A model generated the notes under the pieces. It did no database searches. It saw only the letters and a program-made list of their open reading frames with translations, and was not told the origin of the DNA. A DNA stretch of 64,000 nt from contig CALTYZ010000001.1 in assembly GCA_943913645.1 (NCBI GenBank), positions 100,617 through 164,616 on the forward strand. Reading direction: 5' to 3'. Below are positions 27,309-36,081 of this stretch, in pieces. Source of the stretch: an uncultured Corynebacterium sp. (GTDB lineage: Bacteria > Actinomycetota > Actinomycetes > Mycobacteriales > Mycobacteriaceae). The position numbers and the translations under genes are program-made. The first letter of the stretch is position 1. Each line of letters opens with the position of its first letter.

Positions 27309-28528
27309 CGCAGCCGCTTTGGCACATCGGGTTCACCGAGTGTCAGCATGAGCCGGTTGGCCCAGTTGAAAAAGGCCGACGCGTTGATCGCGTCAATGAT
27401 TGCTAGATCATCTAACCCGGCACGACGAAGTACCTCGAGCTGATCCGGCCCGAACTCGTTGGGTGTGCGGGTCAGGGCCACCGCCGCCTTGCGGATCGCA
27501 TCCCACAGGTCGGTTTCAAGGTCTGCTTCGATCCCTTCCTCCAGCAGGCGCTCTACCGCCGCTTCGTTTCCGCCCTCTGCTTTTGTCCGCGCCTGATGCA
27601 CCGAGGCGCAGTATTCACACCCGTTCAACCGCGATACCACGGTGGCCGCTAACTCCCGCTCAGCCCGCCCCAACCCACCTTCCGTGTTATAGAAAATGTC
27701 CAGGTCAGTCAGAGTGCGCGCTTTGAGGGCTGCAGGGTCACGCGCAAGCAACCGGAAATATTCCTGGTCGATGCGCTCGGGTCGGATCAACGCCTCACGC
27801 TGCTGCTCGGTGAGTGCTTCTCGGGCGAGCGGCGCCACCCAGGGCTTCCACCCCAAGGGGTGATTGACAAAACCACTCGGAGCAACCACTTCCGGGACAA
27901 GGGTGCGCGGCCCAGGCTCCCAGCCTGGGTGCAATACCCCGGCTGGGGGCACGTGCGTAGCTTCCGCATCCTGCTGCGTCTTACCGGTAAGGTCCGCACC
28001 TGCGAGCACCTGCAGACCGTGCACTACGCGCAGCTGAAATGCCATAAACGAGATGAGCTGCGCAAGCGAGACAATCGCGTCATCGGTGTATCCCGTTTGC
28101 TGCAAATGGCCAATCGCCGCCGGCGAAGCATCTTTGGGGTGGAAGGTGAGCAGGTGCGCGAAATCAAAGGCCGCAGGCAGCCGACCTTGCCCAAACACGA
28201 TGAAGTCACCGCCGCTATAGGGCCCAGTAGACACCCCACGGCGCACCGCCTCGTCCACCACAGGTACTAAGGATTCGTCTTCGTCAGCAAGCAAATCTGC
28301 GTAGAACGCTGCCGGCTGGGGTGCGCGCGAAATGCCGGCGATAAAGGCCGCGACGGCGTAGCGGTGCGCCAGGGGAAAGTCAACAGCAAGTGCGGTGTGC
28401 TCAAACAGCGCGCGGAAACTTTCTTCTGCGTTGGTGACCGCTTCTGGCCTGCGTCTGCGCAGTGCGGCCAGTTCTGGTGGGGTCTGTGCAAGCAGGTCAA
28501 TAATATTCGGCATCGAAAAACTAGACAC
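27305..28528 (-). CDS. Fused double AhpD/CMD-like protein
   Basis: A 407-residue protein that appears to fuse two AhpD/carboxymuconolactone decarboxylase-like units. The N-terminal half (about 1-190, HRYAVAAFIAGISRAPQPAAFYADLL...) resembles the CMD protein family Avi_7170 and has no Cys pair. The C-terminal half (about 215-407) resembles the alkylhydroperoxidase family Avi_7169 and carries the redox motif Cys304-x2-Cys307-x3-His311 (NGCEYCASVHQAR). The two are usually separate neighbouring genes beside an ABC transporter. The GTG start at 28528 follows AGGAG and overlaps the ATPase stop by 8 bases, so it is the last gene of the transporter operon. Confidence 0.8.
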   Translation of the reverse strand: MSSFSMPNIIDLLAQTPPELAALRRRRPEAVTNAEESFRALFEHTALAVDFPLAHRYAVAAFIAGISRAPQPAAFYADLLADEDESLVPVVDEAVRRGVSTGPYSGGDFIVFGQGRLPAAFDFAHLLTFHPKDASPAAIGHLQQTGYTDDAIVSLAQLISFMAFQLRVVHGLQVLAGADLTGKTQQDAEATHVPPAGVLHPGWEPGPRTLVPEVVAPSGFVNHPLGWKPWVAPLAREALTEQQREALIRPERIDQEYFRLLARDPAALKARTLTDLDIFYNTEGGLGRAERELAATVVSRLNGCEYCASVHQARTKAEGGNEAAVERLLEEGIEADLETDLWDAIRKAAVALTRTPNEFGPDQLEVLRRAGLDDLAIIDAINASAFFNWANRLMLTLGEPDVPKRLR

Positions 28529-30128
28529 GGAATTCTCCTAACTGGCGTGCGCGGAAAACGCTACCGGGGATAGCATCAATAAGTTCACGGGTGACACTGT
28601 GCCGCGGGCGTGTAAAAACGGCATCTGTCGCGCCCATTTCTACCTGGTGCCCGCGGCTAAACACACTGACTGTGTCTGAAATTTGTCGCACAACCGCCAG
28701 ATCATGCGAGATGAAAATGTAGGTCAACCCGAGCTCTCGCTGCAGGTCTTCCAGCAGCTCAAGGATTTGCGCCTGCACTGTGACGTCGAGCGCTGAGACA
28801 GCCTCATCGAGCACCACCAACTCCGGTTGCGCAATGAGTGCACGGGCGATGGCCACCCGCTGACGCTGCCCACCAGAAAGCTGTGCGGGGGTGCGTTGCG
28901 CAAATATCGCCGGATCCAGTGCCACGCGTGCGAGGTATTCATGCGCCGCTGTGATACTGCTGCTTGTCGACGCCCCCTTGAGGTAGCGCAGGGGCTCGCC
29001 CACAATCTCACCTACCCGCATCTTCGGGTTGAGAGAAGAGTAGGGGTTTTGATAGACCATCTGCACCCGCCCACGCAGTGCACGCTTTTGCCGCTGATGC
29101 AGCGCCGTCAACTCCACCCCGTCAAGCGTGATACGGCCCGCAGTGGGCTGATTGAACATGGCGATGGCACGACCCGTGGTGGTCTTGCCTGAACCTGAGC
29201 CGCCAACAAGTGCGTGGGTAGAGCCTCGAGCCACAGTGAAAGAGACCTCTTCAACGGCGCTAAAGTCCGCGAAATGCTTGGTCAAACCCTCCACGCTCAG
29301 CAGTGTCTGCGCAGCTACTGGGGGCCGGTGATACGCATCTGCGACTGCGAGCGACGGCGCGTCCGCTAAGAGCCGTTTGGAGTACTCCTGGGTCGGATTC
29401 GACAACACAGGCCCGGCGGGGCCATGCTCAACTACCCGCCCCCGTTGCATGATCACAACATCATCAGCCCGGTCACCAGCTACTGCGAGATCATGGGTGA
29501 TCAACACAACGCCTAGCCCTAACTCCGTGCGCATCTGATCCAACAAATCCAAAATCGTCTTCTGCACTGTCACATCGAGAGCAGAGGTCGGTTCATCAGC
29601 AATGATGACTGCTGGTTCTGGGGCGACCGCAGCGGCAATGAGTACGCGCTGTTTCATACCCCCAGAAAGCTCGTGGGGGTACTGGGTGTAGCGTCGCTCA
29701 GGCTCATCGATGCCTACTTGCGCCAGCAATTCCAAGGCGCGAGCGCGCCGGGATGTTGCGTCACCGTACTTGTGAATTGCCAGTCCCTCTTCGACTGCGG
29801 CACCGATTGTCTTTAGCGGGTTGAGGGAGTTATTCGGGTCCTGGGGCACGAGTCCAATTTCGGCACCCCGCAACTGCCGCCATTCGGCCGGGGTTGCGTT
29901 GGAGATTTCTTTTCCTTTGAAGCGAATACTGCCGCTGTGCAAATGGCCGGTTGGTCCAAGCAGGCCGATCGTGGCCATGACTGAGGTGGTTTTGCCAGAG
30001 CCGGATTCACCCACCACAGCGGTTATCGCGCCGCCAGCAACAGCAAAGGAAACATTCTCAACAACTGGGTTCTGCCCGCCGTAGGAAACGGTGATGTTCT
30101 CGACGACGAGTAGTGGCTGGGCGGTCAT
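28521..30128 (-). CDS. Fused double ATPase of a peptide/Opp-type ABC transporter
   Basis: A 535-residue polypeptide holding two complete ABC ATPase domains that are separate proteins (DppD and DppF) in most systems. Domain 1 has VVGESGSGKTT, LSGGMKQR and VIIADEPTSALD; domain 2 has LVGGSGSGKTT, LSGGQRQR and LVVLDEAVSALD. The ATG at 30128 overlaps the permease stop (ATGA); the open frame upstream is only a read into the permease gene. It powers the importer encoded by the adjacent genes. Confidence 0.92.
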   Translation of the reverse strand: MTAQPLLVVENITVSYGGQNPVVENVSFAVAGGAITAVVGESGSGKTTSVMATIGLLGPTGHLHSGSIRFKGKEISNATPAEWRQLRGAEIGLVPQDPNNSLNPLKTIGAAVEEGLAIHKYGDATSRRARALELLAQVGIDEPERRYTQYPHELSGGMKQRVLIAAAVAPEPAVIIADEPTSALDVTVQKTILDLLDQMRTELGLGVVLITHDLAVAGDRADDVVIMQRGRVVEHGPAGPVLSNPTQEYSKRLLADAPSLAVADAYHRPPVAAQTLLSVEGLTKHFADFSAVEEVSFTVARGSTHALVGGSGSGKTTTGRAIAMFNQPTAGRITLDGVELTALHQRQKRALRGRVQMVYQNPYSSLNPKMRVGEIVGEPLRYLKGASTSSSITAAHEYLARVALDPAIFAQRTPAQLSGGQRQRVAIARALIAQPELVVLDEAVSALDVTVQAQILELLEDLQRELGLTYIFISHDLAVVRQISDTVSVFSRGHQVEMGATDAVFTRPRHSVTRELIDAIPGSVFRARQLGEFRV

Positions 30129-30961
30129 GAGGTTGCGCCTTCCGTTTGCATGACTTGGGCGAGGCGGTGAGCGGACATGACGGTGGCCACAATGGCCAAG
30201 CCAGGCAAGAGGATCAGCCACCACGCGGTCGCCATATAGTCGCGGCCTTCGGCGATGAGCAGGCCCCACTCGGGGATCGGCGGTGGTGCGCCATAGCCAA
30301 GAAACCCGAGGATGGACAGCTGCAAGATGGCAGTGCCGAATTGCAGGGCTGCCAGGGCCAGGACTGGGGTCAGTGAGTTCGGCAAAATGTGGTGAATGAG
30401 CACCTGCTTGTGTGTCGCACCCGAACCATAGGCAGCTTCCACGAAATCAGCTCCGGCAATCTGGATGACTTGCGATCTTGAAAGACGAGCGAACGTCGCC
30501 ACCGATGTCATGCCGACAGCGAATGCTGCCTGCAGCGAACCGAAACCCGTGACGATGATGATGGACAGGGACAGCAAAATCCCGGGGATGGCTAAAAAGA
30601 CATCGACAATGCGCATCAGCACTGTCTCTACCCAGCCGCGCTGGGCACCTGCGACTAACCCAATCAGCGTGCCAAAAACCGATCCCACCACCACGGCAAG
30701 TAATGCACCGAGCAAGGATTGTCGCGCACCGTAAATAACGCGTGAGAACAGATCACGGCCTACCGCGTCAGTGCCGAACAGGTGCTCCATGCTTGGGGCG
30801 AGCAGTGCTACATCCGTGCCCTCATATGGGTCATGGGTGGCAAACACACCTGGCGCAATCGCCAGGGCGAATGCGCTCAACAACACCAATAGGGCCAGTA
30901 TCGTTGCCGGGTGGAGCCACCGGCTGCGGGGCCGTGAGCGAAAAGCTACCAGGGCACTCAT
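30125..30961 (-). CDS. Opp/Dpp-type ABC permease, DppC-like
   Basis: A 278-residue inner-membrane permease. It has the DppC-type N-terminal segment (ATILALLVLLSAFALAIAP), the HLFGTDAVGRDLFSRVIYGARQSL signature and the EAA loop (EAAYGSGATHKQVLIHHILPNSLTPVLAL). Both ends overlap neighbouring genes by 4 bases, showing a tightly coupled operon. Confidence 0.92.
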   Translation of the reverse strand: MSALVAFRSRPRSRWLHPATILALLVLLSAFALAIAPGVFATHDPYEGTDVALLAPSMEHLFGTDAVGRDLFSRVIYGARQSLLGALLAVVVGSVFGTLIGLVAGAQRGWVETVLMRIVDVFLAIPGILLSLSIIIVTGFGSLQAAFAVGMTSVATFARLSRSQVIQIAGADFVEAAYGSGATHKQVLIHHILPNSLTPVLALAALQFGTAILQLSILGFLGYGAPPPIPEWGLLIAEGRDYMATAWWLILLPGLAIVATVMSAHRLAQVMQTEGATS

Positions 30962-31908
30962 ACAGCGGGCTCCTTCGCGCGGCTTTCGCGCAGACGCACA
31001 TCGAGTACTGGGTACAGCAAGTCGACTGCAAGGTTGATGATGACGTAGGCGGTAGCTGCGATAAGCACTACCCCGAGTAAGACCGGCATGTCACGGCTTG
31101 AGACGGCGTTGACCGTCAGTGAGCCCAGGCCAGCGCGACCAAACACTGTTTCGGTGACCACCGCTCCGCCGATCAGTTCCCCGAAGAGCAGCCCCGCCAT
31201 GGTGATCGTGGGAAGAAGTGCGTTGCGCAAAGCGTCGCGCCAAAAGATGCGTGACTCGCTCGCCCCACGGGCACGCAGCACCTGAATAAATGGCTGTGCC
31301 TGTACTTCGTCGATTGACCGGATCAGCACCTGCAGCAAAGGTGCGGCCATAGGCACAAGCAGCGTCAGTGTGGGCAAGAGTAGTCCCTCCCACGGTGTCG
31401 GGTGTACAACATTGACCCACCCGAGCCGAAACGAGAACACCTGCAGCAACAAGATCGCGATCCAAAACCCGGGTAGAGACACCAGCAGTGATGGCAACGC
31501 ACGAAGCGCACTGCGCACTGGCCCAGCCCCCGGCAATGTGGCTACATACGAAATAAGCAGCGCAACAATGACCGCCAATCCGATAGAGGCCACCGCCAGC
31601 GCGAAGGTGTGCGGGGCTGCCTCTGCGATCAGGCTTGCTACCGGCGTGCCCGAGGCAACCGAGTAGCCAAGATTGCCGGTAAACAGCCCGCCAAGGGTGG
31701 TGAAATACTGCTCAATGAGCGGTTTGTCCACTCCCATCTGCGCTCGTATTTGCTCAATTTCTGCATTGGACAGGCCGAGCGCGGGGTCAGCATAGCGCGC
31801 GGCGACACCGTCTGATGGAAGCGCCGAGAGTAACAAGAAGGCCAAGGTGTACGCCAGCAGCAGGACAACAAGTGCCTGGCCGACACGCTGCAGAATGTAG
31901 TTCGCCAT
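30958..31908 (-). CDS. Opp/Dpp-type ABC permease, DppB-like
   Basis: A 316-residue permease with about six transmembrane segments. It shows the DppB-type N terminus (YILQRVGQALVVLLLAYTLAFLLLSALPSD) and the loop RARGASESRIFWRDALRNALLPTIT. Start codons GTG 31911 and ATG 31908 both overlap the stop of the upstream binding-protein gene; I use the ATG. It pairs with the DppC-like protein to form the channel. Confidence 0.92.
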   Translation of the reverse strand: MANYILQRVGQALVVLLLAYTLAFLLLSALPSDGVAARYADPALGLSNAEIEQIRAQMGVDKPLIEQYFTTLGGLFTGNLGYSVASGTPVASLIAEAAPHTFALAVASIGLAVIVALLISYVATLPGAGPVRSALRALPSLLVSLPGFWIAILLLQVFSFRLGWVNVVHPTPWEGLLLPTLTLLVPMAAPLLQVLIRSIDEVQAQPFIQVLRARGASESRIFWRDALRNALLPTITMAGLLFGELIGGAVVTETVFGRAGLGSLTVNAVSSRDMPVLLGVVLIAATAYVIINLAVDLLYPVLDVRLRESRAKEPAV

Positions 31909-33560
31909 CACTTTGCCCCCGCTTCACGACGCGACTGTGTGAGGTACACGCTGTAGAAACTGGGGCGGGCGACCGCCTCGGTAGTAAACCCTTGCACCCG
32001 TGACGTCAGGGCATAGACTTGCGGCTCCTCGAATAGCGGCAGCATATACGCCTGGTCGGTGACATAGTCTTGCACGGCTTTCGACGCTGCGGCACGGCCC
32101 GGCGTATCTGGTGTGGAGACCACCTTTTGGAGCAATTCCTCCAACGCGGCGTCTCTGGGCGTGTCATCACCGGCGTTGTTGAGCAAGGCGTCGCGCCGGT
32201 CCATGGCCAAGTGCGACTCGATCACGTCATAATCTGCGCGCCCGACCATGGTGTGCAAAAGCTGCACGCGGTTGATGTCTTTTTGTGCCGCGTTTTGCGT
32301 GGCACGATCACCCGCTACCAGGTTCAACTCGATACCAATGTTGCGCAGGTCGGATTGGATCATGGTGATGATTTCCTTCGACCGAGGCTGCGGAAGGGCG
32401 TGGTTGACTGCCAAGCTGAGACGCTCGCCGTCTTTGCTGCGGATGCCGTCAGCCCCTGGGGTCCAGCCGGCGTCGTCAAGAAGCTGGCGTGCGCGTTCGG
32501 GGTCGAATGCGTAGGCGTTTGCTTCCTGTGTGTAGCCGAGCGCGGTCGAAGCTAGTGGTGATGATGCCAGCGGATAGGAATCAGACAGCAGGATCCGAAT
32601 TATTTCCTCGCGGTCAATGCCAGCAATAATTGCTTGCCGTACTCGAATATCCTGCAGCAGGGGGTGGCCAAAGCGCAGGGCTAGCGAATTGTTCACTCCG
32701 TTTGTATTCGCCGAGACGATGTTGACACCATGATTGTGCAGATGGCGCTCGACTGGCGGCGAAATATTTCGGGCGACATCAGCTTGCCCGCTCAAAAGCG
32801 CACCAGAGCGCACGGCTTCCTCGGCTGCCAGTGTGTAATGAATGCCGTCAAGACGGGCTCGGCCTTGATGCTCAAGTGACGGTGGTGCCCAGTTGTAGTC
32901 TTCACGCGCACGGAGCACAAGGTCAGTGCCAAGTGTTTCCTCCGCGACGACGAACGGTCCGGATGCGATGACGTTTTCAGCACTGCCAGGCCCGAAGTCT
33001 TCGTTGCGCAGCTGCAACGAAGCATCAGCGAGCAGACCAGCATTGTAGGTCGATGTTGCTTGGGCAAACCCCGGCGAAGGTTTGGTGAAAAAGAAGCGCA
33101 CAGTGTCGTGGTCGACTACTTCACCGTGGTCGTAGTTCGAAATCTGCTCTGAGACGTTCAGCAGGCGCTCTTTGTCCCCCTTGCCGTACAGATCGAAGTT
33201 ATCGACAACGTTTTGCGCCGTCAGCGGGGTACCGTCGGAGTAGGTCACGTCTGTGCGAATGTCGAAGGTGAAGATCGTGGCATCTTCGTTGATTTCTGGC
33301 AGTGAGGTCGCGATCCAAGGCTGCAGCTCCAGGGTGTGCGGATCCTGGTAGAGCAACCGGTCTGTCAGCTGGTTCACAATCCCGCCGTTGGGATAAAACC
33401 CGGCGGCTGGCGGATAGAGGCTGTTGAACCAGTTCGGCTCAAGGTAGGTCAGCATATTCTCGGTGTCACCGTTTTCACCACCTTGCGCAGCCGTGCAGCC
33501 TGCGAGCAGCGCTGTCACCGCCCCGACCGTGAGCGAGACGGCTGCCTTGTTGAGGACCAC
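31908..33560 (-). CDS. Substrate-binding lipoprotein of a peptide-type ABC transporter
   Basis: A 550-residue extracytoplasmic binding protein of the SBP_bac_5 type with a lipobox LLAGC (Cys22). The mature part opens with LTYLEPNWFNSLYPPAAGFYPNGGIVNQL and shows the family hallmarks (TFDIRTDVTYSDGTPLTAQNVVDNF and LLQDIRVRQAIIAGIDREEII). It resembles the KPN_01854-type binding proteins that travel with CMD and peroxidase-like genes. The GTG start follows AAGGAA by 7 bases. A perfect McbR box lies 65 bases upstream, so the ligand is probably an organosulfur compound (inference). Confidence 0.88.
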   Translation of the reverse strand: MVLNKAAVSLTVGAVTALLAGCTAAQGGENGDTENMLTYLEPNWFNSLYPPAAGFYPNGGIVNQLTDRLLYQDPHTLELQPWIATSLPEINEDATIFTFDIRTDVTYSDGTPLTAQNVVDNFDLYGKGDKERLLNVSEQISNYDHGEVVDHDTVRFFFTKPSPGFAQATSTYNAGLLADASLQLRNEDFGPGSAENVIASGPFVVAEETLGTDLVLRAREDYNWAPPSLEHQGRARLDGIHYTLAAEEAVRSGALLSGQADVARNISPPVERHLHNHGVNIVSANTNGVNNSLALRFGHPLLQDIRVRQAIIAGIDREEIIRILLSDSYPLASSPLASTALGYTQEANAYAFDPERARQLLDDAGWTPGADGIRSKDGERLSLAVNHALPQPRSKEIITMIQSDLRNIGIELNLVAGDRATQNAAQKDINRVQLLHTMVGRADYDVIESHLAMDRRDALLNNAGDDTPRDAALEELLQKVVSTPDTPGRAAASKAVQDYVTDQAYMLPLFEEPQVYALTSRVQGFTTEAVARPSFYSVYLTQSRREAGAK

Positions 33561-33624
33561 GTCGCCACTTCCTTCCGTTTACTCCAGCCCACAACTGAAG
33601 TTAGACAACTTTGTACCTTATCAA

Positions 33625-33640
33625 TAGACTAGGCAGTCTA
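33625..33640. promoter_or_regulatory. Perfect McbR box in the divergent region
   Basis: TAGAC-TAGGCA-GTCTA matches the McbR consensus TAGAC-N6-GTCTA at every specified position, and flanking A/T extends it to a 6+6 palindrome. It lies in the 124-base gap between the ABC operon and the divergent FAD-protein gene, so one repressor dimer could control both. Confidence 0.85.
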
Positions 33641-33684
33641 TAGGGAGTAGTCACAATTGCCGAGTTTGTGGAGGTATTTGATTC

Positions 33685-35622
33685 GTGGTTGCCATCGCAA
33701 TCATTGGCGCAGGTCCTCGCGGCATATCAATCACCGAACGCATCGCGGCCTACCTCAAACAGGCCGAAACACATGACCCGCTTACATTGCATGTCATTGA
33801 TGCTGTTGAAGTGGGCGCCGGCCGGGTCTGGGACACCAGCCAGACACATACGCTGTGCATGAATACTCTCGCCGGCGCAGTGACCTTGTTCACGGAACCA
33901 GGCGCGACGGTAAGCGCACCAGTGCTCGAAGGACCAACCATGTACGAATGGATTCAGCTCCTCCGCGGCGACGGTAACAGTGACAGTGACGGAGTCAGCG
34001 AACCAAAGCAGGCACTTTTCAATGCCCACCTCCCCGCCCCGCTCGATCAATTCGTTGCCGAGATGCGCACCACACGCCCGGAGTCCAACCCGTCTCGCGC
34101 CCTATATGGCGAATACCTCCGGTGGGTATGGGAGGTTGCCCGCGCACAGCTTCCGGCCTCAGTCTCAATCATTGAGCACCACGCTCAGGCAGTCACAATG
34201 AAAAAGGGGCCCACCACAGATCTCATTGAACTTAGCGACGGCACCTGCATCCACGCCCACGCCACAGTCATCGCCTCTGGCTGGGTGCTGCCGAAACTGA
34301 CTCGCGCGCAGCAGGAGTTTGCAACCTCTGGGCTGACCTATATTGCGCCTAATAACCCCGTAGAACAAGATGTTTCACGCATCAGTCCCGGTGAGCGCGT
34401 GGTGGTACGCGGGCTCGGCATGGGATTTTTCGACCTGATGGCTCTTACCACCCTCGAGCGCGGCGGTCGCTTTGTTCCAGATACATCCAGCAGATCAGGG
34501 CTACGCTACGAGGCTGCAGGAGCAGAACCCGTTTTCTTCGTCACCTCAGGGCGAGGGTATCCCTATCTTCCAAAGTCTGAATACCACTCGCTGCCACCCA
34601 AGGCAGATCTCACCCACCTCCAGCAGGCAATTGCCGCTCACCACGTTGCCGATGGCAGCGGTGCGTGCTCCTTCGGCACCGACCTGTGGCCTGCCCTCGT
34701 GCGCGACGCCCACACCGAGTACTACCGCACCCTCGCACGCGTGCGCCCCGCAGCACTTCTCGTACCGCTTGCTGAGCTGCTTGATGTCATCGACACCACC
34801 GACCTTGCAGCACATGCCAGTCCCGACGACATTGTTCCCGTCAGCGCCGCTCTTACCCAGAGGCTGAAACACATGACCACCGAGCCGTTCGTGATGGAGC
34901 ACTTCATCGATCCGCTCAACCACACAGACACCCTCCCACTGACAGCGCTGAACCAGCAGGTGACGCAGTCAATGACCCGCGACATAGCCCAAGCTGTTGC
35001 TGCGAGGAACGCCCCAGTGAAAGCCGGATTATGGGCTATCTCTGCAGGGCGTAAACCGGTAGCAATAGCTACCGAGAACGGACGCGGCCGCCATGAGGCG
35101 TCACTGCGCCAATATATGGCGTTTGGCCAAATGGTTGGCTCAGGTCCACCCCTGTTTCGCACCCGCGAATTGCTCGCCCTCGCCGACGCTGGCTACGTCA
35201 CCTTCCTCGGACCTGACCCCACCATCAACATCGAACGCGACTTTCACGGCGCCGCCACCGCGTTTCGCGCAACAAGTCACTCCCGCAGCGTGACAGCAAC
35301 CACGCTGGTGGACGCTTTCTTACCCAGCCCCGATATCACCCGTCCCGCCGACGAACTCACCCGTTGCCTGGTGCAAACTGGCAGAATCCGACCTTTCTGC
35401 GCCGACGGGGTACAGACCTCCTCTCCAGAAACCGACGCGGCGACCCGGCGGACTGTGCACCCCGACGAAACCCTCGATCCTCGGCTCCACATTGTTGGCA
35501 TCCCCACCGGCAGGCAGTGGGCAGACACGACCATCTCCCCCATGCCGGGAACCAACCCACGCATGCTGCAAGAAACCGACCTCACTGCACGCTCCCTGCT
35601 CACCCAAGCCGGCATTCTCTGA
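33685..35622 (+). CDS. Large FAD/NAD(P)-binding oxygenase-like protein
   Basis: A 645-residue cytoplasmic flavoprotein of the FAD-NAD(P)-binding (NAD_binding_9-like) type. The N-terminal dinucleotide motif is IIGAGPRGISITERI (GxGxxG at 8-13), with later NTLAGAVTLF, a second nucleotide region near VVVRGLGMGFFDLMALTTLERGG and a C-terminal PGTNPRMLQETDLTARSLL. GGAGG lies 11 bases before the GTG start. It is divergent from the ABC operon across a perfect McbR box; I infer a monooxygenase or oxidase acting on the imported sulfur compound. The substrate is unknown. Confidence 0.8.
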   Translation: MVAIAIIGAGPRGISITERIAAYLKQAETHDPLTLHVIDAVEVGAGRVWDTSQTHTLCMNTLAGAVTLFTEPGATVSAPVLEGPTMYEWIQLLRGDGNSDSDGVSEPKQALFNAHLPAPLDQFVAEMRTTRPESNPSRALYGEYLRWVWEVARAQLPASVSIIEHHAQAVTMKKGPTTDLIELSDGTCIHAHATVIASGWVLPKLTRAQQEFATSGLTYIAPNNPVEQDVSRISPGERVVVRGLGMGFFDLMALTTLERGGRFVPDTSSRSGLRYEAAGAEPVFFVTSGRGYPYLPKSEYHSLPPKADLTHLQQAIAAHHVADGSGACSFGTDLWPALVRDAHTEYYRTLARVRPAALLVPLAELLDVIDTTDLAAHASPDDIVPVSAALTQRLKHMTTEPFVMEHFIDPLNHTDTLPLTALNQQVTQSMTRDIAQAVAARNAPVKAGLWAISAGRKPVAIATENGRGRHEASLRQYMAFGQMVGSGPPLFRTRELLALADAGYVTFLGPDPTINIERDFHGAATAFRATSHSRSVTATTLVDAFLPSPDITRPADELTRCLVQTGRIRPFCADGVQTSSPETDAATRRTVHPDETLDPRLHIVGIPTGRQWADTTISPMPGTNPRMLQETDLTARSLLTQAGIL

Positions 35623-35658
35623 GCATCGAGCAGTAAGCGGCTGGTAACGTCGTCGCGC

Positions 35659-36078
35659 ATGGTCAATATCGCCGCTGAGGTTCGCAACCGGATCACCCCA
35701 ATTCCCACCCCACTCGTTGTGCGCACAACCGGGTCGGTGGCTGCTGGCGTATCTGTGGCGGTGTTGGTTTCCCAGGCTCCGGTTGGTGTTGCGGCGCTGA
35801 TCGCGCTGACCTGCGTCGCAGTTGCGCTCGCGGTCACGTTTGTACACCCGTACCGCAACACCATGCGAGCATTTGCGGTGGAGAAAAACATCGACCGGAG
35901 GCCGTCGATAAGCATGCTGCTCCCACTGATGCTGTGGTGGCTGCTGCTCATGCTTGCGCCACTGGCAACATGGCCCGGGTGGGCGGTAGCAATGGTTTTT
36001 GCCGTGATCAGTGCCAGCGCGTGGATGCTTTTCCCGCATGTGGACGGCTCGCGCCGACTTGCCTACGCCGAAGGATAA
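35659..36078 (+). CDS. Small membrane protein of unknown function
   Basis: A 139-residue protein with about four hydrophobic segments in two pairs (about 25-62 and 85-120) separated by a charged loop (HPYRNTMRAFAVEKNIDRR). I do not recognise a family. The ATG lies 8 bases after TAACGT, compatible with a leaderless transcript. It ends 3 bases from the convergent guaA stop. Confidence 0.7.
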   Translation: MVNIAAEVRNRITPIPTPLVVRTTGSVAAGVSVAVLVSQAPVGVAALIALTCVAVALAVTFVHPYRNTMRAFAVEKNIDRRPSISMLLPLMLWWLLLMLAPLATWPGWAVAMVFAVISASAWMLFPHVDGSRRLAYAEG

Positions 36079-36081
36079 ACG

